A stretch of DNA of 48,935 nt from Cylindrodendrum hubeiense (lineage: Eukaryota > Ascomycota > Sordariomycetes > Hypocreales > Nectriaceae), in NCBI GenBank assembly GCA_014621425.1, contig JAANBB010000312.1:1-48935 (forward strand). The letters run 5' to 3'. Under the pieces are notes generated by a model. That model was not told where the DNA came from. It saw nothing but the letters and a program-made list of their open reading frames with translations, and ran no database searches. A program made the translations under genes and the position numbers. This document shows, in pieces, positions 1 to 11,588 of the stretch; positions within the stretch are counted from its first letter, which is position 1, and the number at the start of each line of letters is the position of its first letter.

Positions 1-1606
1 CGGGTAAGGAGGGGGAGCGGAGGGGAGAATTAAAGGGGCTAGTTCGACGGGAGGTGCCGTTGGAGGAGATGAATCGAGCCGTCGATCGATTGCTTTGCGA
101 CGGGAACATGGCCTGTTTCAAGGTGATGAGTCTGTGAGTTGTCAAGAGTTGAGTCTCTGTCGCAGGTGGACGAGACAAACAGATGCCTCATGGACATGGC
201 ATTGTTGTCATGTGTCCGTCACCAAGCAGCGGGGAACATGCAAGAACAAATGCCAATGTCCAGCCAAGCCAAGCACCACCCACCAGCCAACATGAAAATG
301 CAGATCGAGATGCAAATGTAGTGGTCAATTCCCAGCGACACGGCTCCGGGACGCGGACCCAGGACCAACGGCCCCGCCGCCGCCCTAAATGGTCGTCCCC
401 AACTCGCACCCCCGGCGAAATGAGATATGCGCGCGCAAAAGTCCATGAGAAAACGCAGGGGCTTACCAGGCCTTCGGACATTGTACGTGGTCGAAACCCC
501 CCAGGCCCGCTCCGATTTCTGGTCGGGGGTACCAATGCCTAACACCGATCGACAGTGATGTGAGCCAGAGAGTGCTGCGCCCGAGGAAGCTGGGGGGGGA
601 GCGACGTAACCCTTGCTGCGTGTGCTGGATGCGACAGGGAAGGGGGCAGAAGGCCATGTTGGAGCAGAATCAAGACATCTTGCCCGGCGGCGTGGATGAG
701 AGACAAGCTGGGACGGACAGGGCAACGGCGCCCCTCTTCGTTCAGCCTGACGTGCTAATGATTGCGCTGCGCTGTGAGTCTGGCGTCGTCTGGCCATAGC
801 TGAACTGCTGCTCGAGTCTAGACTCGAGCAAATGTCTTGGATACTGAATATCCCACCGCGCGAGGAACACACTTCCGCGGCCATCGCATCCGCCATATTC
901 CCGTCCGTCTTCGTCTCGTCGATCTCTCCCAGCCCAGCGGGACCGTCTCGCGCACCCTCCTCGCCTTGTGTCCCGGCGGTCTGGGTCCCTAGCGAACCAT
1001 AGCCGCTGCCCGTCACCATCGCCATGGGTCTGGCAGCAAGGGTTCGACACCATCATGGATCTCTCCCGCCAGCAACCACGCCGGCGCCCACACCAACTCA
1101 CCGGCTCCCCACAACGTCCAACGCCTCGCCGCCGCACTCCGTCACCTCCGCGCCGTCTCATTGGCCGTGGGGCGCACGGAGACCCGCGGCGGCCCATGAG
1201 CGGCGTCCCAGCATGCCGGGGCTTCAGCGCGATGAGGTGACAGGGCCCAGGCCGCTGGGTACCGAGCGGCCTGCGGTATGCATGGCTTGGTCTGTCTTCT
1301 TTTCCCTCCTCTCGCAGGAGGGGAAGAGGGAAGGGAGCCTGGTGTGTAGGTATCCGATCCTTGCACATCTAATATCTTTTGTGTGTATGAGACCAGACAG
1401 TCGGGCCTAGCTGGCAGGTTCTGCCCCCGTCTTGCCCCGTCTTGTCCATGTATATAGACGCCCTATTCCTCTCTATCGGGCTCCAGCTGAGGTGCAGGCC
1501 AAAGTCTTATTAGAGACTGAATTGTGTGCAGCCGCCTGTTTCTCTGTCAGTTTATTCCTCCCACCTTTTACCTTCAACATCAACACCCTTGTCCTATACT
1601 TCCATC
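1..1606. other. Intergenic DNA and presumed promoter of the 1607 gene
   Basis: I see no supportable coding gene here. The longest open frame, about 270 codons on the minus strand at 219-1025, has Arg/Gly/Ser-rich composition and no family resemblance. The stretch holds a perfect 22-bp palindrome at 809-830 and a TATATA element at 1451-1456, about 150 bp before the ATG at 1607. The last 100 bp are pyrimidine-rich, as in many fungal 5' leaders. Confidence 0.6.
809..830. repeat. Perfect 22-bp palindrome
   Basis: The left arm TGCTCGAGTCT is followed directly by its exact reverse complement AGACTCGAGCA, with no spacer. Each arm contains a CTCGAG hexamer. The symmetry stops at the next base on each side. 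It lies about 780 bp upstream of the 1607 gene. It could be a binding site for a dimeric regulator or a cruciform-forming sequence; nothing in the window identifies the protein. Confidence 0.7.
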
Positions 1607-2538
1607 ATGGAGTTTCTCGGCATTGACTCCTCCCGCCCATCACCCCCTCGACCAGACAGCTCCAGCGCCACCTCCAGGCGTTACAGCAGCATCAGCCTCG
1701 AAGGCCCGGTCTGTGTTTCCGAGGATCAGTATGTGAACACCTTCGCATCCACCGACTCCGGTCAGGTATGCTAACCCGGCATAGCAGCCAGGAGTCCCAG
1801 GGCGACCTCACCCCGACGCCACACGACGCAGCCAAGTCTCCTCTTCTTCTTATCCTGCCCCAGGAGCTGTATTCCACGACTCAGTCTCGTGAGGTCAGCC
1901 CGGAAGATGCCTGCCCACTTCTTCCCTCAGATCCTAGTACTCCTTCAACACCTTCCGTGACGAACCCCATGGACGTATATTTGCAGGACGAGGATCGACA
2001 TGAGATGCGAATGATGAGACTGCGAACTGGAGTGGAGTGTGAATCAGCTTCCCATGCTCAAGATTCGCCTCCCGAGAAGCTATTGGCGCAGTCGTTGTTT
2101 GATGGATCGAGTTGGCAAATTATCGACAAGTCTGGCGACGACCAGACCTGTCCACCTGGTCCTACCTCACGCCCTGGGAAAGGGCGTCGCATTGATGAGC
2201 CGCCCACATCACCCTCACCCCGAGTTATCACTCCTCAAATCAACACCTTTGAGAGAATGTCAGCACTCGTCAACATCACCCCCGAGTCAAATGAGTCAGC
2301 TTGGGACATATTCCCAAAGAGCCCGGACTCCGGTATATCGGATTTGTCTCTATCCGCTGGCCCTCCTGCCAAACGGCAACGAGGGCCAATCGACCCAGTG
2401 CAACTAACTGAAGAAGAGCCCACGCTAGTAATATTGAGGTGCGCTGTAGCCTTTCATATCATTCCTGCCAATCCGTTAACAGCTGTGCAGGGCGAAAGAC
2501 AGGTCAGCCATGCTTCCTGGGTTGGTGAAAATGACTAG
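1607..2538 (+). CDS. Hypothetical Ser/Pro-rich protein, 2-3 exons
   Basis: No family is recognised. Proposed exons are 1607-1765, 1864-2427 and 2491-2538, giving 256 residues. Intron 1 has a GTATGC donor and a long pyrimidine run before the CAG at 1863. Intron 2 has a GTTAAC branch site and a TGTGCAG acceptor. Intron 2 is 63 nt, so its retention stays in frame and adds 21 residues. The protein is low in complexity and rich in Ser, Pro, Thr, Asp and Glu. It has a short basic patch (AKRQRG) that could be a nuclear localisation signal, and an SPDSGISDLS stretch that looks like a phosphosite or docking motif. No transmembrane segment or signal peptide is visible. ATG 1607 is the first ATG in this frame. 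The 3' end is the least certain part. Confidence 0.55.
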
Positions 2539-3144
2539 AATGAGGAAGCGAGAAGAAAAGTATACGGGGAACAACGAGGCTTCGTGACGGTTGGCTTCTT
2601 TGTTTCTGTTCGTTGATTGTACGTTGACTTTTGGAATGTGTACGTATAATATCCCGTCCGCATTCCTGTCGCGCATCGTGCGGATCTTCATATTCAACCT
2701 GCAACTCGTCTTGAAAGTGCGCAAGATTATAGCATCGAGGCTATCGGGTATTGATTACACTTGTAGTGCCGATTTTGGCGCATTCTACATCGTATTTCTG
2801 CATTCTCCTCGGCCATTCCCATGGTGACCACGTGCGCGGACAAGATGTGTCGCGATGGCTTTCGATGCCCACTTCACACAATTCATGTCTTGCACATCGA
2901 CTCGGTGACTGTAAGAGTACGAGAGCTAGCATTCCAAGCCCAAGTGCTCGTGTACCGCCTTGGGCATTCAGTCGTCAGTGTGGCGTTCCAAATCTTGAGG
3001 ACGTCAAGCTCTCCCATTAGGACGAGTTATTAGTGATCTTTCCAGTAAATTATCCGTGGGTAGGGGTGATCTGTCCGGTTCATTGTGCATAGGTTCATGA
3101 GACTTTTGAGGATGGCACTGTTTCAAGCATCCTGCCCAAAGTAC
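2539..3144. other. Intergenic, convergent 3' ends
   Basis: This is the space between the stop of the plus-strand 1607 gene and the stop of the minus-strand DUF202 gene. It should hold both 3' UTRs. No coding potential or structured repeat was recognised. Confidence 0.5.
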
Positions 3145-4197
3145 TCAGCCCTCGGGAGACGCTTGGACAGCATCGATCGCAGTCATGAATCCGAAAAAGA
3201 CGAAGAGAAGCTGAAAATGTCAGGGGGTTTCATTTAGTGTGGAAGGAAAGCATACCACAAACGTCCCAATGCCAAGAAGGTGAATCTCAAACCCACCAGT
3301 CAAGGCTTTCCCGCCTATCATGGAGTGTTGGTGCCTCCAACTGCGTACCGCTCCAAGGAGTATCGTCGCGATGGAAAAGGCGAAACATGCAGATGCTAAC
3401 GGCTTCCCTGCCAGGGTATAACCGAAGCCTGGGCCGTCGTCTGCAATTACAGAAAGCTGCGCAAGCGCGGTACCGAGCATAGACATCATCACCGAGGTCC
3501 TCAGATAACCAAGAAAGGTTCGCTCAACCGCTATAGTGAGGTGTCCAGGTCAGCAACGGATCGGGATCATCAGCCGCATCGATGGCATGCTACGGATGTA
3601 AGAGGCAGTCCTCCAATTCGGAGGAGCGAGCTGCGAGTGCCATATCGAGTGGATGTATAAGAAGCGTATTAAGACATGTGAATATCTTGGGACACAGGAT
3701 AATGAAGTTTCCCAACAGGCAAGGGAGGAAGAGGCTCCGATTCCGATCCGGCATGCCACTTGACAGGGAGATGTTGTATAATGAGATGACAAACGGCACG
3801 ATGTGTGAAAGAAGAGATAGCACATGAAAAGACGGAGATAAAAGTGGAATCGTGTACCTAGATGATCGCGGGCGGAGGCAAACTCGACCTCGCAACTAAC
3901 ATGGGATCCCCAGGCGCTGGTCAGTCGTGAGACAGGCATCTTTCGCCAAGGCGGCGGCGTCTCGGATCGGTCGCCGGGTTCAGAGCCCGCCGTGCCGGCG
4001 GACCCTGCTCCACGTGGCTCCGAAGGGTCATGCTCGTGGCGGTGATCGTCCTGGTCCTGGTCCCGGTCCTGGTCTTGGGACGGCGGTCCATGGCTCCCGC
4101 TGCTAGACGATGAGTGATTGACACGAGAGTGCGAATGCAGGTCAAGCTCGTCGAGAGAAATTGCCGAATTGGACCGAGGGCGGCCCTGGGAATGCAT
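3145..4197 (-). CDS. DUF202 family membrane protein
   Basis: A small integral membrane protein of the DUF202 (YidH-like) family, molecular function unknown; the yeast vacuolar VTC1 protein is a distant family member. Exons on the minus strand are 4197-3858, 3530-3256 and 3210-3145, giving 226 residues. The signature is RDHLAVERTFLGYLRTS, created by splicing after GATCATCTAG, followed by three hydrophobic segments (SVMMSMLGTALAQL, ASACFAFSIATILLGAV, and a C-terminal helix ending FFGFMTAIDAV). The N-terminal 100 residues are disordered, with a Ser run and an alternating Asp/Gln/Arg tract. Intron 1, at 327 nt, is long for this window; intron 2 is 45 nt. ATG 4197 is the first in-frame ATG. A GTAAGT...CAG pair overlaps it, so an upstream leader exon with another start is possible. 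Confidence 0.75.
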
Positions 4198-6628
4198 GGC
4201 TGGGCGCCCCAAGGTGAGCAAATGCGCCACTTACAAGGCGGCCGACACAGCTGCGCCGTGATTGATCTGAGACTGGGCGCGGGTACGGAGGAGAGACAAC
4301 CGATGGCGCAGGGGGGTCGGGAAATAGAGATCTGGAGCGGGCGATTGCGATTGGGATGCACTGCGCCGATGTTTTGCGTCCGTCTGCTTCAAGATGTGTC
4401 AATGCAAGGACCAAAGTCGCGGGCCAAGGTTTTTTGGACGCAAACGGGCATCATAGAGTCATGGCTGTTGATTGCCGACGAAGAACGGCGGATGTCGGTG
4501 GGCAACGGCGTGGCACTAGGCCGGTCACTAACATGATGAACCGGCCGACAATCGACATCCGTGCCACAGTTGCGCATGGCTGGTGATGGAGTCGCAAGGC
4601 GGCGTTCGCGAGCAGGTGTTGTAGTGAGGCGGAATAATTTCCCAAGTCTTTGTTGTTTATCTGCATACCTTAGGTAGGTAGGTACTGACCTGGCTCGAAG
4701 CCTGAGCACTGAGGCGCCAGCTACAACTCTCATCGCGTCGGGAAGGTTCTTCGTCGGGGAACGGGAAATGGACCTTCCCTCATTGGATCACCCACACAAA
4801 CACCGCGTGCTTGCCCGCCTACCCGGGACCTCCAACCTCCAGCGTCGAAACTCACCAACGTCTTTTATACTTGCCAAAGTCACCATCAACAATGCAGGGC
4901 CTGAAGCATGGTGTTTTGCCCAGCTGCCAACCGGCACATGTACCCGATTCCTGTCGATTCCTGTCAAGCCAGGTCGGATCGTGCCGAGGCAAGAAGCAAT
5001 CCCACGGGGAACAGCTATCAGTTATCAATGTTGTCGCCAACAGCGTGGGGCCGATGCGATTTATCATAGTCGCCCGCCGACTCAAGCTGCTCACTTTACG
5101 GGCGGACGACCCGGGAATAGCGGGTGGGCGGCTCTCGCTCGTCCCGGTCGCGCCGCCGAGCCCAAGGAATCCCGGCCCGAAGCACCGCACACCTTCTTTT
5201 GCGGCTGTAGCCCATCGGCTGGTGTCAAATTACTTGTCAAATGTTTGTACACCCCGGTCGGCCACTTGGCAGTGCCGCAAGTTCAATCGCCAATGCAGTG
5301 ATACCAGGCCTCACAATGGCAGGCTCCAGGCCCTCCTTGGGTACTACGCTATACTTCGTACTATGGGATGATCAGCCGTACTGGCATCCCCTCTGAGGTT
5401 CTAGACCATCGAACCGCCTCCAGGGATCATACCCAGGGCCCTAGGTCTGCACCTCATTCCCAGTCTGTCGGTGCTGACACCAGTGTTCGCTGAGGGATCG
5501 TGGGGAACACCTCGCGCTTCTCCCTCCTCCCTTCAACGCCAAGACGAGGGCTTTCCCAACATTTACAAGTTTGAGTTCTGGCATCATCTTGGTCGACACC
5601 ATGCCAATCTCTCTTCTTATGCTTCAGCAGCAGTGCAACGTGGCAACCCTGGACAACATGGTCGGGTCATCAAGTGACGCAGGATGACCGCCACCCGTCA
5701 TCGGCCAATTTACTGGCGATGCAGAGTCCTGCTGCCTTATCCTCCTTGCACCACTCGCCCACACATCAGCTTGCCCTCCAGTAGCCTCCTAGTCAGATGA
5801 TCTCAAATGGTACGGGATTGCCCGCTTGGGGTGACTACCGCTCACACGGTCCGTTCAGACCGATGTCGTTATATCATCGAAACACGCTAGTTCACCCATC
5901 AGCTGCAAAGAGTTGCATTTCTCCCACATCCTAACCCGACGTCCGTCAATCCCCTGCAATCTCCACTTGTCTCCGCGTCTGCTCTCCGGCGGCATTCCGG
6001 AAGCTCCTTGACTCTCCCCTACCATTCCCATAGGTTGCCGCCTCCGTTCCCCCTTCAGGATGCAGCAATGGTTATGCAGTGACATCCCGAGGCCAACCAC
6101 GTTGCCAAGCGGCAGCCTCGGAACCAGCCTCCCACCCCAGCTTCCACACTCGTAGAAGCTTCCAACTATTACAAGATTTGTTTCCCCCGCGGGGGGGACG
6201 CACGGCTTTGTTCCCATGCGGTTAAATAACAGACAGCACGTTCATTTACGGATACCGTATTTCTCAGAATCAAGTTGCCCGTATAAGTTAGGCGCTGTCA
6301 CCTGTGCGTCTTTGGTGCCCATATTCCGACCTGTCTCCCCCTACCAACGCAACCTACTTCACATTCACACAGGCTCCAGCTGGCCAAGTACATGTGCTTC
6401 CCCCAATCTAGACCAAGTTAGGACGGTATTCATCTCTCCGCTTTGTGATCTTGCATCGTGTTCATTCTGTCCATCCGACGTCCCCCATGAGCCCGGGAGG
6501 TAGGTGAAGGGACTATAGCGACATCATATCACCCAGACGAGTCCATTAGGAGACCAAACTAACTCTGAAATCTTCGTGGAAGACCTTAACAAGACCACGT
6601 GGTTATTTATTCTCTCAGTCTTCTCAAG
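4198..6628. other. Intergenic, divergent promoters of the DUF202 and beta-glucosidase genes
   Basis: This 2.4-kb stretch lies between the 5' ends of two diverging genes. Two overlapping plus-strand frames of about 180 codons at 4768-5371 lack any family resemblance and are treated as chance. A TAGGTAGGTAGGTA run sits near 4672-4685. No RNA gene was seen. Confidence 0.5.
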
Positions 6629-9520
6629 ATGAATGACTCCAACACCCCTCCGACCCCTGATACGGAATACTCTCCGCCATGCAGCCCGCAACAGAAGAGT
6701 AAACTACTCAAGACCACCCGCTTGGCAGCCAAGGAAAAGCTAGCAAAGCTGAGCTTGAAGGAGAAAGTATGCTTGCCAAATCATGATTTTCACCAGGAAT
6801 GCCTGCTAAACTCCTAGGTTTCCCTACTCACCGCCGCCGACTTTTGGAAGACAAAGGCAATTCCTGACAAGGGTATTCCGTCCATCAAGACTAGTGATGG
6901 CCCAAATGGCGCCCGCGGTAGTATCTTTGTGGGCGGTACCAAGGTTGGTTCTTTCGTTCAATAACCGCCGACAGCCATACTAAATGTCTCAGGCCGCACT
7001 GTTCCCTTGTGGCATCTCCTTAGCAGCGACATGGAACAAGAAGCTTCTCTATGAGGTTGGTCAGCATCTAGCAACCGAGACTAGAGCGAGATCAGCGGAG
7101 ATGCTTCTCGCCCCGACCGTCTGCATGCATCGGCATCCCCTCGGCGGTCGAAATTTCGAGTCTTTCTCCGAAGACCCCCTCCTGACTGGTAAGCTGGCCG
7201 CTCAGTATATCAAAGGGCTTCAAGATAGAGGAGTGGCCGCGACCATCAAACGTAAGTCGGATCATCGGGGTTTTGAGTCTCATGGGATGCTAAATACGAA
7301 TCAGATTTCGTCGGAAACGAGCAGGAAACGCATCGGCTCACAATAGATTCACTCATGACGGAACGAACACTGCGCGAGCTATATCTCCGTCCTTTCGAGA
7401 TTGCTATTCGGGAAGCAAACCCATGGGCTTTAATGACTTCATACAATCTCGTGAATGGTGTTCATTGTGATCTGAACAAACATACTCTCAAAGATATTTT
7501 ACGCGGGGAATGGGGCTACGATGGGTTAGATTCTTAGTTCCCTCATCACGGTTGCCTTTGCTGACTTCCATAGGACTGTTGTCTCTGATTGGGGCGGCAC
7601 CAACTCGACTGTTGAATCTGTCCAAGCTGGATGCGATATTGAATTCCCATACTCCACGAACTGGCGGCTTGACAAGCTGATCACTGCCGCGAATGAAGGA
7701 ACGATCAGTATGGACGACATAGACCGGGCCGCTGAAAATGCTCTTACTTTGGTAGAGCGTCTTAAAGGAGGCGACATGTCACCAGAGGCGGCTGAACGAA
7801 TGGACGATAGAGAGGAGACCAGGAAGCTCATCCGATCAGCGGGCCATGAGGGCCTTACGCTGCTCAAAAACGACGACGATATCCTTCCCCTCTGCCCAAA
7901 GACCACCAAGGTGGCTGTCATCGGACCCAACGCAAACCGTGCCATCGCAGGCGGCGGTGGCAGCGCGAGCCTCAATCCCTATTACAACACGATCCCTCTT
8001 GAGAGCATCCGCAAGATTGCGGAAAAGGATGTCACCTTTGCACAGGGTTGCCATATCCACAAGTGGCTCCCTGTTGCGTCCAAGTACTGCTCTGACAAGT
8101 CAGGCAAGCCAGGTATCACCATCGACTGGTATGCCGGTGACAAGTTTCAGGACACCCCGGTTGTCATTCAGCGCCGAACCAACACCGATCTCTTTCTTTG
8201 GGACTCGGCGCCTCTCAGCCAGGTTGGCCCTGAGTGGTCCGCTATTGCAACGACGTACCTGACTGCCTCGACAACGGGCAAACACACAGTTAGTTTCATG
8301 AGCGTTGGCCCTGGAAAGCTCTATGTCGATGGGAAGTTGGTGCTCGATCTCTGGGAATGGACGGAGGAGGGCGAGGCCATGTTCGACGGCTCGATCGACT
8401 ACCTTGTTGAAGTCGATATGGAAGCTAACAAGGCCGTGGAGCTCAAGGTCGAGATGACCAACGAACTACGTCCGCTTTCGAAGCAGAAGAAATTCGGAAT
8501 AACCCACAAGTACGGCGGCTGCCGTATTGGGTTCAAGGAACAGGACCAGGTCGACTACATCCAGGAAGCCATCGAGACCGCCCAGGCTGCGGACGTGGCC
8601 GTCGTCATTGTTGGAGTCGATGCCGAGTGGGAGTCGGAGGGCTACGACCGCCAAACAATGGACCTCCCTGTGGATGGGACCCAGGATCGCCTTATTGAAG
8701 CCGTCGTCAAGGCCAACCCCCGCACCATTGTCATCAATCAGTCCGGCAGTCCTGTTCACATGCCCTGGGCTGACCAGGTCCCCGTCATCATTCAGGGGTG
8801 GTATCAGGGCCAGGAGGCAGGCAACGCCCTAGCTGATGTCATATTCGGAATTGAAAGCCCAAGTGGAAAACTTCCAGTGAGTTGTCCCTGGCCCTAGCAC
8901 AACCTACATGTCTTGCTAATGAATCACCTAGTCCACGTTTCCGAGACGCATCGAGCACACCCCGGCATGGCATACCTGGCCTGGCGAGAACGAGAAGGTC
9001 CTGTACGGCGAGGGCCTGTACGTCGGCTACAAGCACTACGAGCACTCCAAGATCACGCCTCTGTTCCCCTTCGGCCATGGATTGTCCTACACAACGTTTG
9101 AGTACGGCCGTCCCGAGATGTCAACGCGCACGCTCACCGCCAACGGGGCCATCAAGATCACACTGGCCGTCTCCAACATTGGGTCCCGCGCCGGCGCCGA
9201 AATCGTCCAGGTCTACGTCCGCGACGAGAAGAGCCGCCTGCCGCGGCCGGAGAAAGAGCTCGTGGCATTTGAAAAGGTTTTCCTCGATGCGGATGAGACG
9301 AGACACATTACCATAAGCCTGGATAAGTATGCGGTGGGATACTACGACGAAGCGGTTCCCGGGTGGATCGCCGAGGAGGGTGCTTTCCAGGTGCTCATCG
9401 GAGCGTCGAGCGCAGACATAAGGTAATGTGGAAACCGAAACAGCTACTTGGCAGTAAACTGACCGATGCAGGCGAACAACGAGGTTCCAAGTCAAGGACT
9501 CCTTTACTTGGGTGTTTTAG
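6629..9520 (+). CDS. GH3 beta-glucosidase with PA14 domain, intracellular type
   Basis: Hydrolyses terminal beta-D-glucosyl residues from cello-oligosaccharides or aryl glucosides by a retaining mechanism. Seven exons: 6629-6766, 6818-6943, 6993-7251, 7305-7524, 7574-8876, 8932-9422 and 9472-9520, all with consistent phase, giving 861 residues, normal for the PA14-containing subgroup. Order: GH3 N-terminal barrel (SDGPNGARG; GRNFESFSEDP; KHFVGNEQE near 174-182; nucleophile Asp about 253 in TVVSDW), GH3 C-terminal domain interrupted by a PA14 module (about 425-565), acid/base Glu about 603 in SEGYDR, then a fibronectin-III-like domain ending FTWVF. No signal peptide: the N-terminus is polar and Pro/Ser/Lys-rich, so the enzyme is probably cytosolic. 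Donors GTTGGT (intron 2) and GTTAGA (intron 4) are weak. The last exon replaces an apparent early stop at 9424-9426. Confidence 0.9.
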
Positions 9521-10255
9521 AGATTGGTATTACCGGCTCCCAGTAAGTTGAGCAAGCGAAATGATGGAACGAAAGGGGACAAGTTGCACGGCCTTGTGAG
9601 AGACAGGGTAGATTGTCGTCAGGATTGCAGATGGTGAGGTTTTTGGTTCTTGTCACTCTTTTGTCGACGTTGATGGCCGAGGCCCAAGTAGGCCTCGGGA
9701 TTGAAATACCATTCTAAGCCGGCACGGATACTTGTGGTCATGTTTAGAGAACAACATGTGAATTTTCAGTAGCTTGAACACTAGTCTTTCAGTCCGGCAT
9801 GTTTGATCAGTGAAACATCTGGTGTCCAAACTCGCTTTCAGCGCTGCTGTGCTCCCAATTTAACATTGATTATCACGATACCTATCTTGCCCCAAAAGAT
9901 TCAAGCAAGACATGGTACCAGAATACTCAGAGAGCGCATGGCCACGTCTAAGTATTGTTTTCCCATCGTAGGCGCATCAACTGCTCATCTCAGTCGTGGA
10001 GAGAATGTCAGTTGTGCGGTCATGGGGGCGTATATCTCCAACCATATTTCAGTCTGTTCCTCGGTCAGAGACGCAGCGACGAGCCTTGACGGTGTCGAAC
10101 ATACCTCGTGGAATGAGATTAGACGTGCCGACGTGGCCTCGACCACCTCGGCAAGACACATCGGCAATTCCCTTTCTATGCTTTTTTACTTTCTCATCTG
10201 CTCTTGTGCCGCATCACAGCATCCTTTTGTCAACCCGTGAATCCTTGCGTTTGCT
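9521..10255. other. Intergenic, convergent 3' ends
   Basis: This separates the beta-glucosidase stop from the stop of the minus-strand Y14 gene. A 145-codon plus-strand frame at 9803-10240 has no family features. Both 3' UTRs should lie here. Confidence 0.5.
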
Positions 10256-10863
10256 TCACTCGGCTCGTTCCACAGGCTCCTCGCGTTCAGCAGGCTCCTC
10301 GCGCTCCTTGGCCTCGGGGCTTCGGCTGCGGCTGCGTCCTCCCCTGCGGCCACCGGCGCCACGGCCGCCGCGACCGCCCTTGCCTGGCGGGGGGCGCACG
10401 AAAGCGAAGTCGACTTGGACGGACTGGTCGAGCAGCTTGGTGTCATGGGCGCCGTCGATAGCGGCGCGAGCCTCCTCCAGCGTGGTGTACTCGATCAGCG
10501 CATAGCCCTATCGCAGAATGCGTCGTCAGCAATGTGCCCTCATCAAGAAATAGGCATCCATGTCGGTCGAGGTCCCGTCGCGGGGAACAGCCTGGGCGCT
10601 TCCGTCGTCCTTACCTTGACATAACCACTTCGGCGGTCCAGGTTGAGGTGCATGTTCTTGATCTCTCCAAACTCGCCAAACATGTCCTGAAGAGCCTCCT
10701 CATCGGCCTCCTCGTGGACATTCGTCACAGCGATAATCCAGCCCTCGATGGAGCGCACGGCTGTAGCCTTGCTATGCGTTTGCATGTCGCCCTCGTTGCG
10801 CACGGGGGGAGGGGGTGACGCATTGTCGACCTCGACGTCGACGTCCATCTCTACGTCGGCCAT
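10256..10863 (-). CDS. RBM8A: Y14/RBM8A, exon junction complex RNA-binding protein
   Basis: Y14 pairs with Mago nashi in the exon junction complex, which marks spliced mRNA for export, quality control and localised translation. Exons are 10863-10615 and 10507-10256 with a 107-nt phase-0 intron, giving 166 residues. A single RRM spans about residues 41-118, with RNP2 (IIAVTNV, 43-49) and RNP1 (KGYALIEY, 83-90). The intron falls inside RNP1, exactly between Lys and Gly. The acidic N-terminus ([13 protein letters not shown]) and the RS/RGG-rich C-terminal tail ([13 protein letters not shown] then RSRSRSP) are typical. The tail ends in two near-repeats, [17 protein letters not shown] longer open frame extends upstream, but ATG 10863 gives the family's usual N-terminus. 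A TCACGTGA octamer lies 121 bp upstream. Confidence 0.93.
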
Positions 10864-11588
10864 TGTGAAGGGTGCGGTCGGGGGGGTCGGGATTAAGAGT
10901 TTCGAAGTCGTGTAGGCGTGGTCGCGGTGAGGTGAAGCTCTTCGCGGGGCGGCAGAGGCGTCGTTCAATGGCAAGAATTGATATCACGTGATTTCGTCAT
11001 TTGAGCAGCCTCTCAGCTCGACCTACGTCAGGCATCTCAATTCGGGACTGCTGGAAGCTCGTAGCTACGGGATCAATGGTTCATCCTGCCCTTAACGATG
11101 GCTTGTCGAGAAATTTGCCAGGGAGGTGTGTCTTGAGTAATTTCAACATCTGACAAGGCGTCATTTTAAACTTGACCCTGGATAAGCTACGCCGACATGA
11201 GTCACTCGCCGAAACCGCGGGGCAAAAATCAGGTCTACGACGTTCCCAAGCACCACGGAGTTTAACGGCCACTGCACCAGAGGCTGATAATCGCCTTCCA
11301 GCTTGGTCTCATTAGGATTGAACATTGTTGCGAACTTCCAAGTAGTCATCACAGGATCGCGCCGCGAGGCGCGTCTCAAGTTGCGAACAAATGTGTTGTA
11401 TTGACAACCGACACCAGACGCCGTAGAGCCGTAGTGCTTCTTCGCACTTCTCGTTCCGCCGAGAATGCTCAGCCTATCAAGCGACCCGACTAGTCCATCT
11501 TCCCATTGCTGATTGAAGTATCCATCGGTGAACGGTTTCGCAAGCAACCTCCCAATGCTGCTTATCCTCGCGTAGCATAACCAGTCGT
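10864..11588. other. Spacer: Y14 promoter and eS30 3' region
   Basis: Both flanking genes are on the minus strand, so this holds the eS30 3' UTR and the Y14 promoter. It contains the TCACGTGA octamer at 10984-10991. A long minus-strand open frame crosses it from the eS30 locus (11161-11895), but it is in the wrong frame for the ribosomal protein and is judged fortuitous. Confidence 0.5.
10984..10991. promoter_or_regulatory. TCACGTGA octamer before Y14
   Basis: A perfect 8-bp palindrome with a CACGTG E-box core, 121 bp upstream of the Y14 start codon. Such sites are bound by bHLH factors of the Cbf1 type in fungi. An identical octamer precedes the eS30 gene at nearly the same distance. Function is inferred from sequence only. 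Confidence 0.5.

Noticed and set aside
219..1025. 268-codon minus-strand frame
   Set aside because: Low-complexity Arg/Gly/Ser/Ala composition, no recognisable domain, overlapped by equally long frames on both strands, as expected in GC-rich noncoding DNA.
4768..5371. Two overlapping plus-strand frames of about 180 codons
   Set aside because: No family resemblance, no splice context and random-looking composition.
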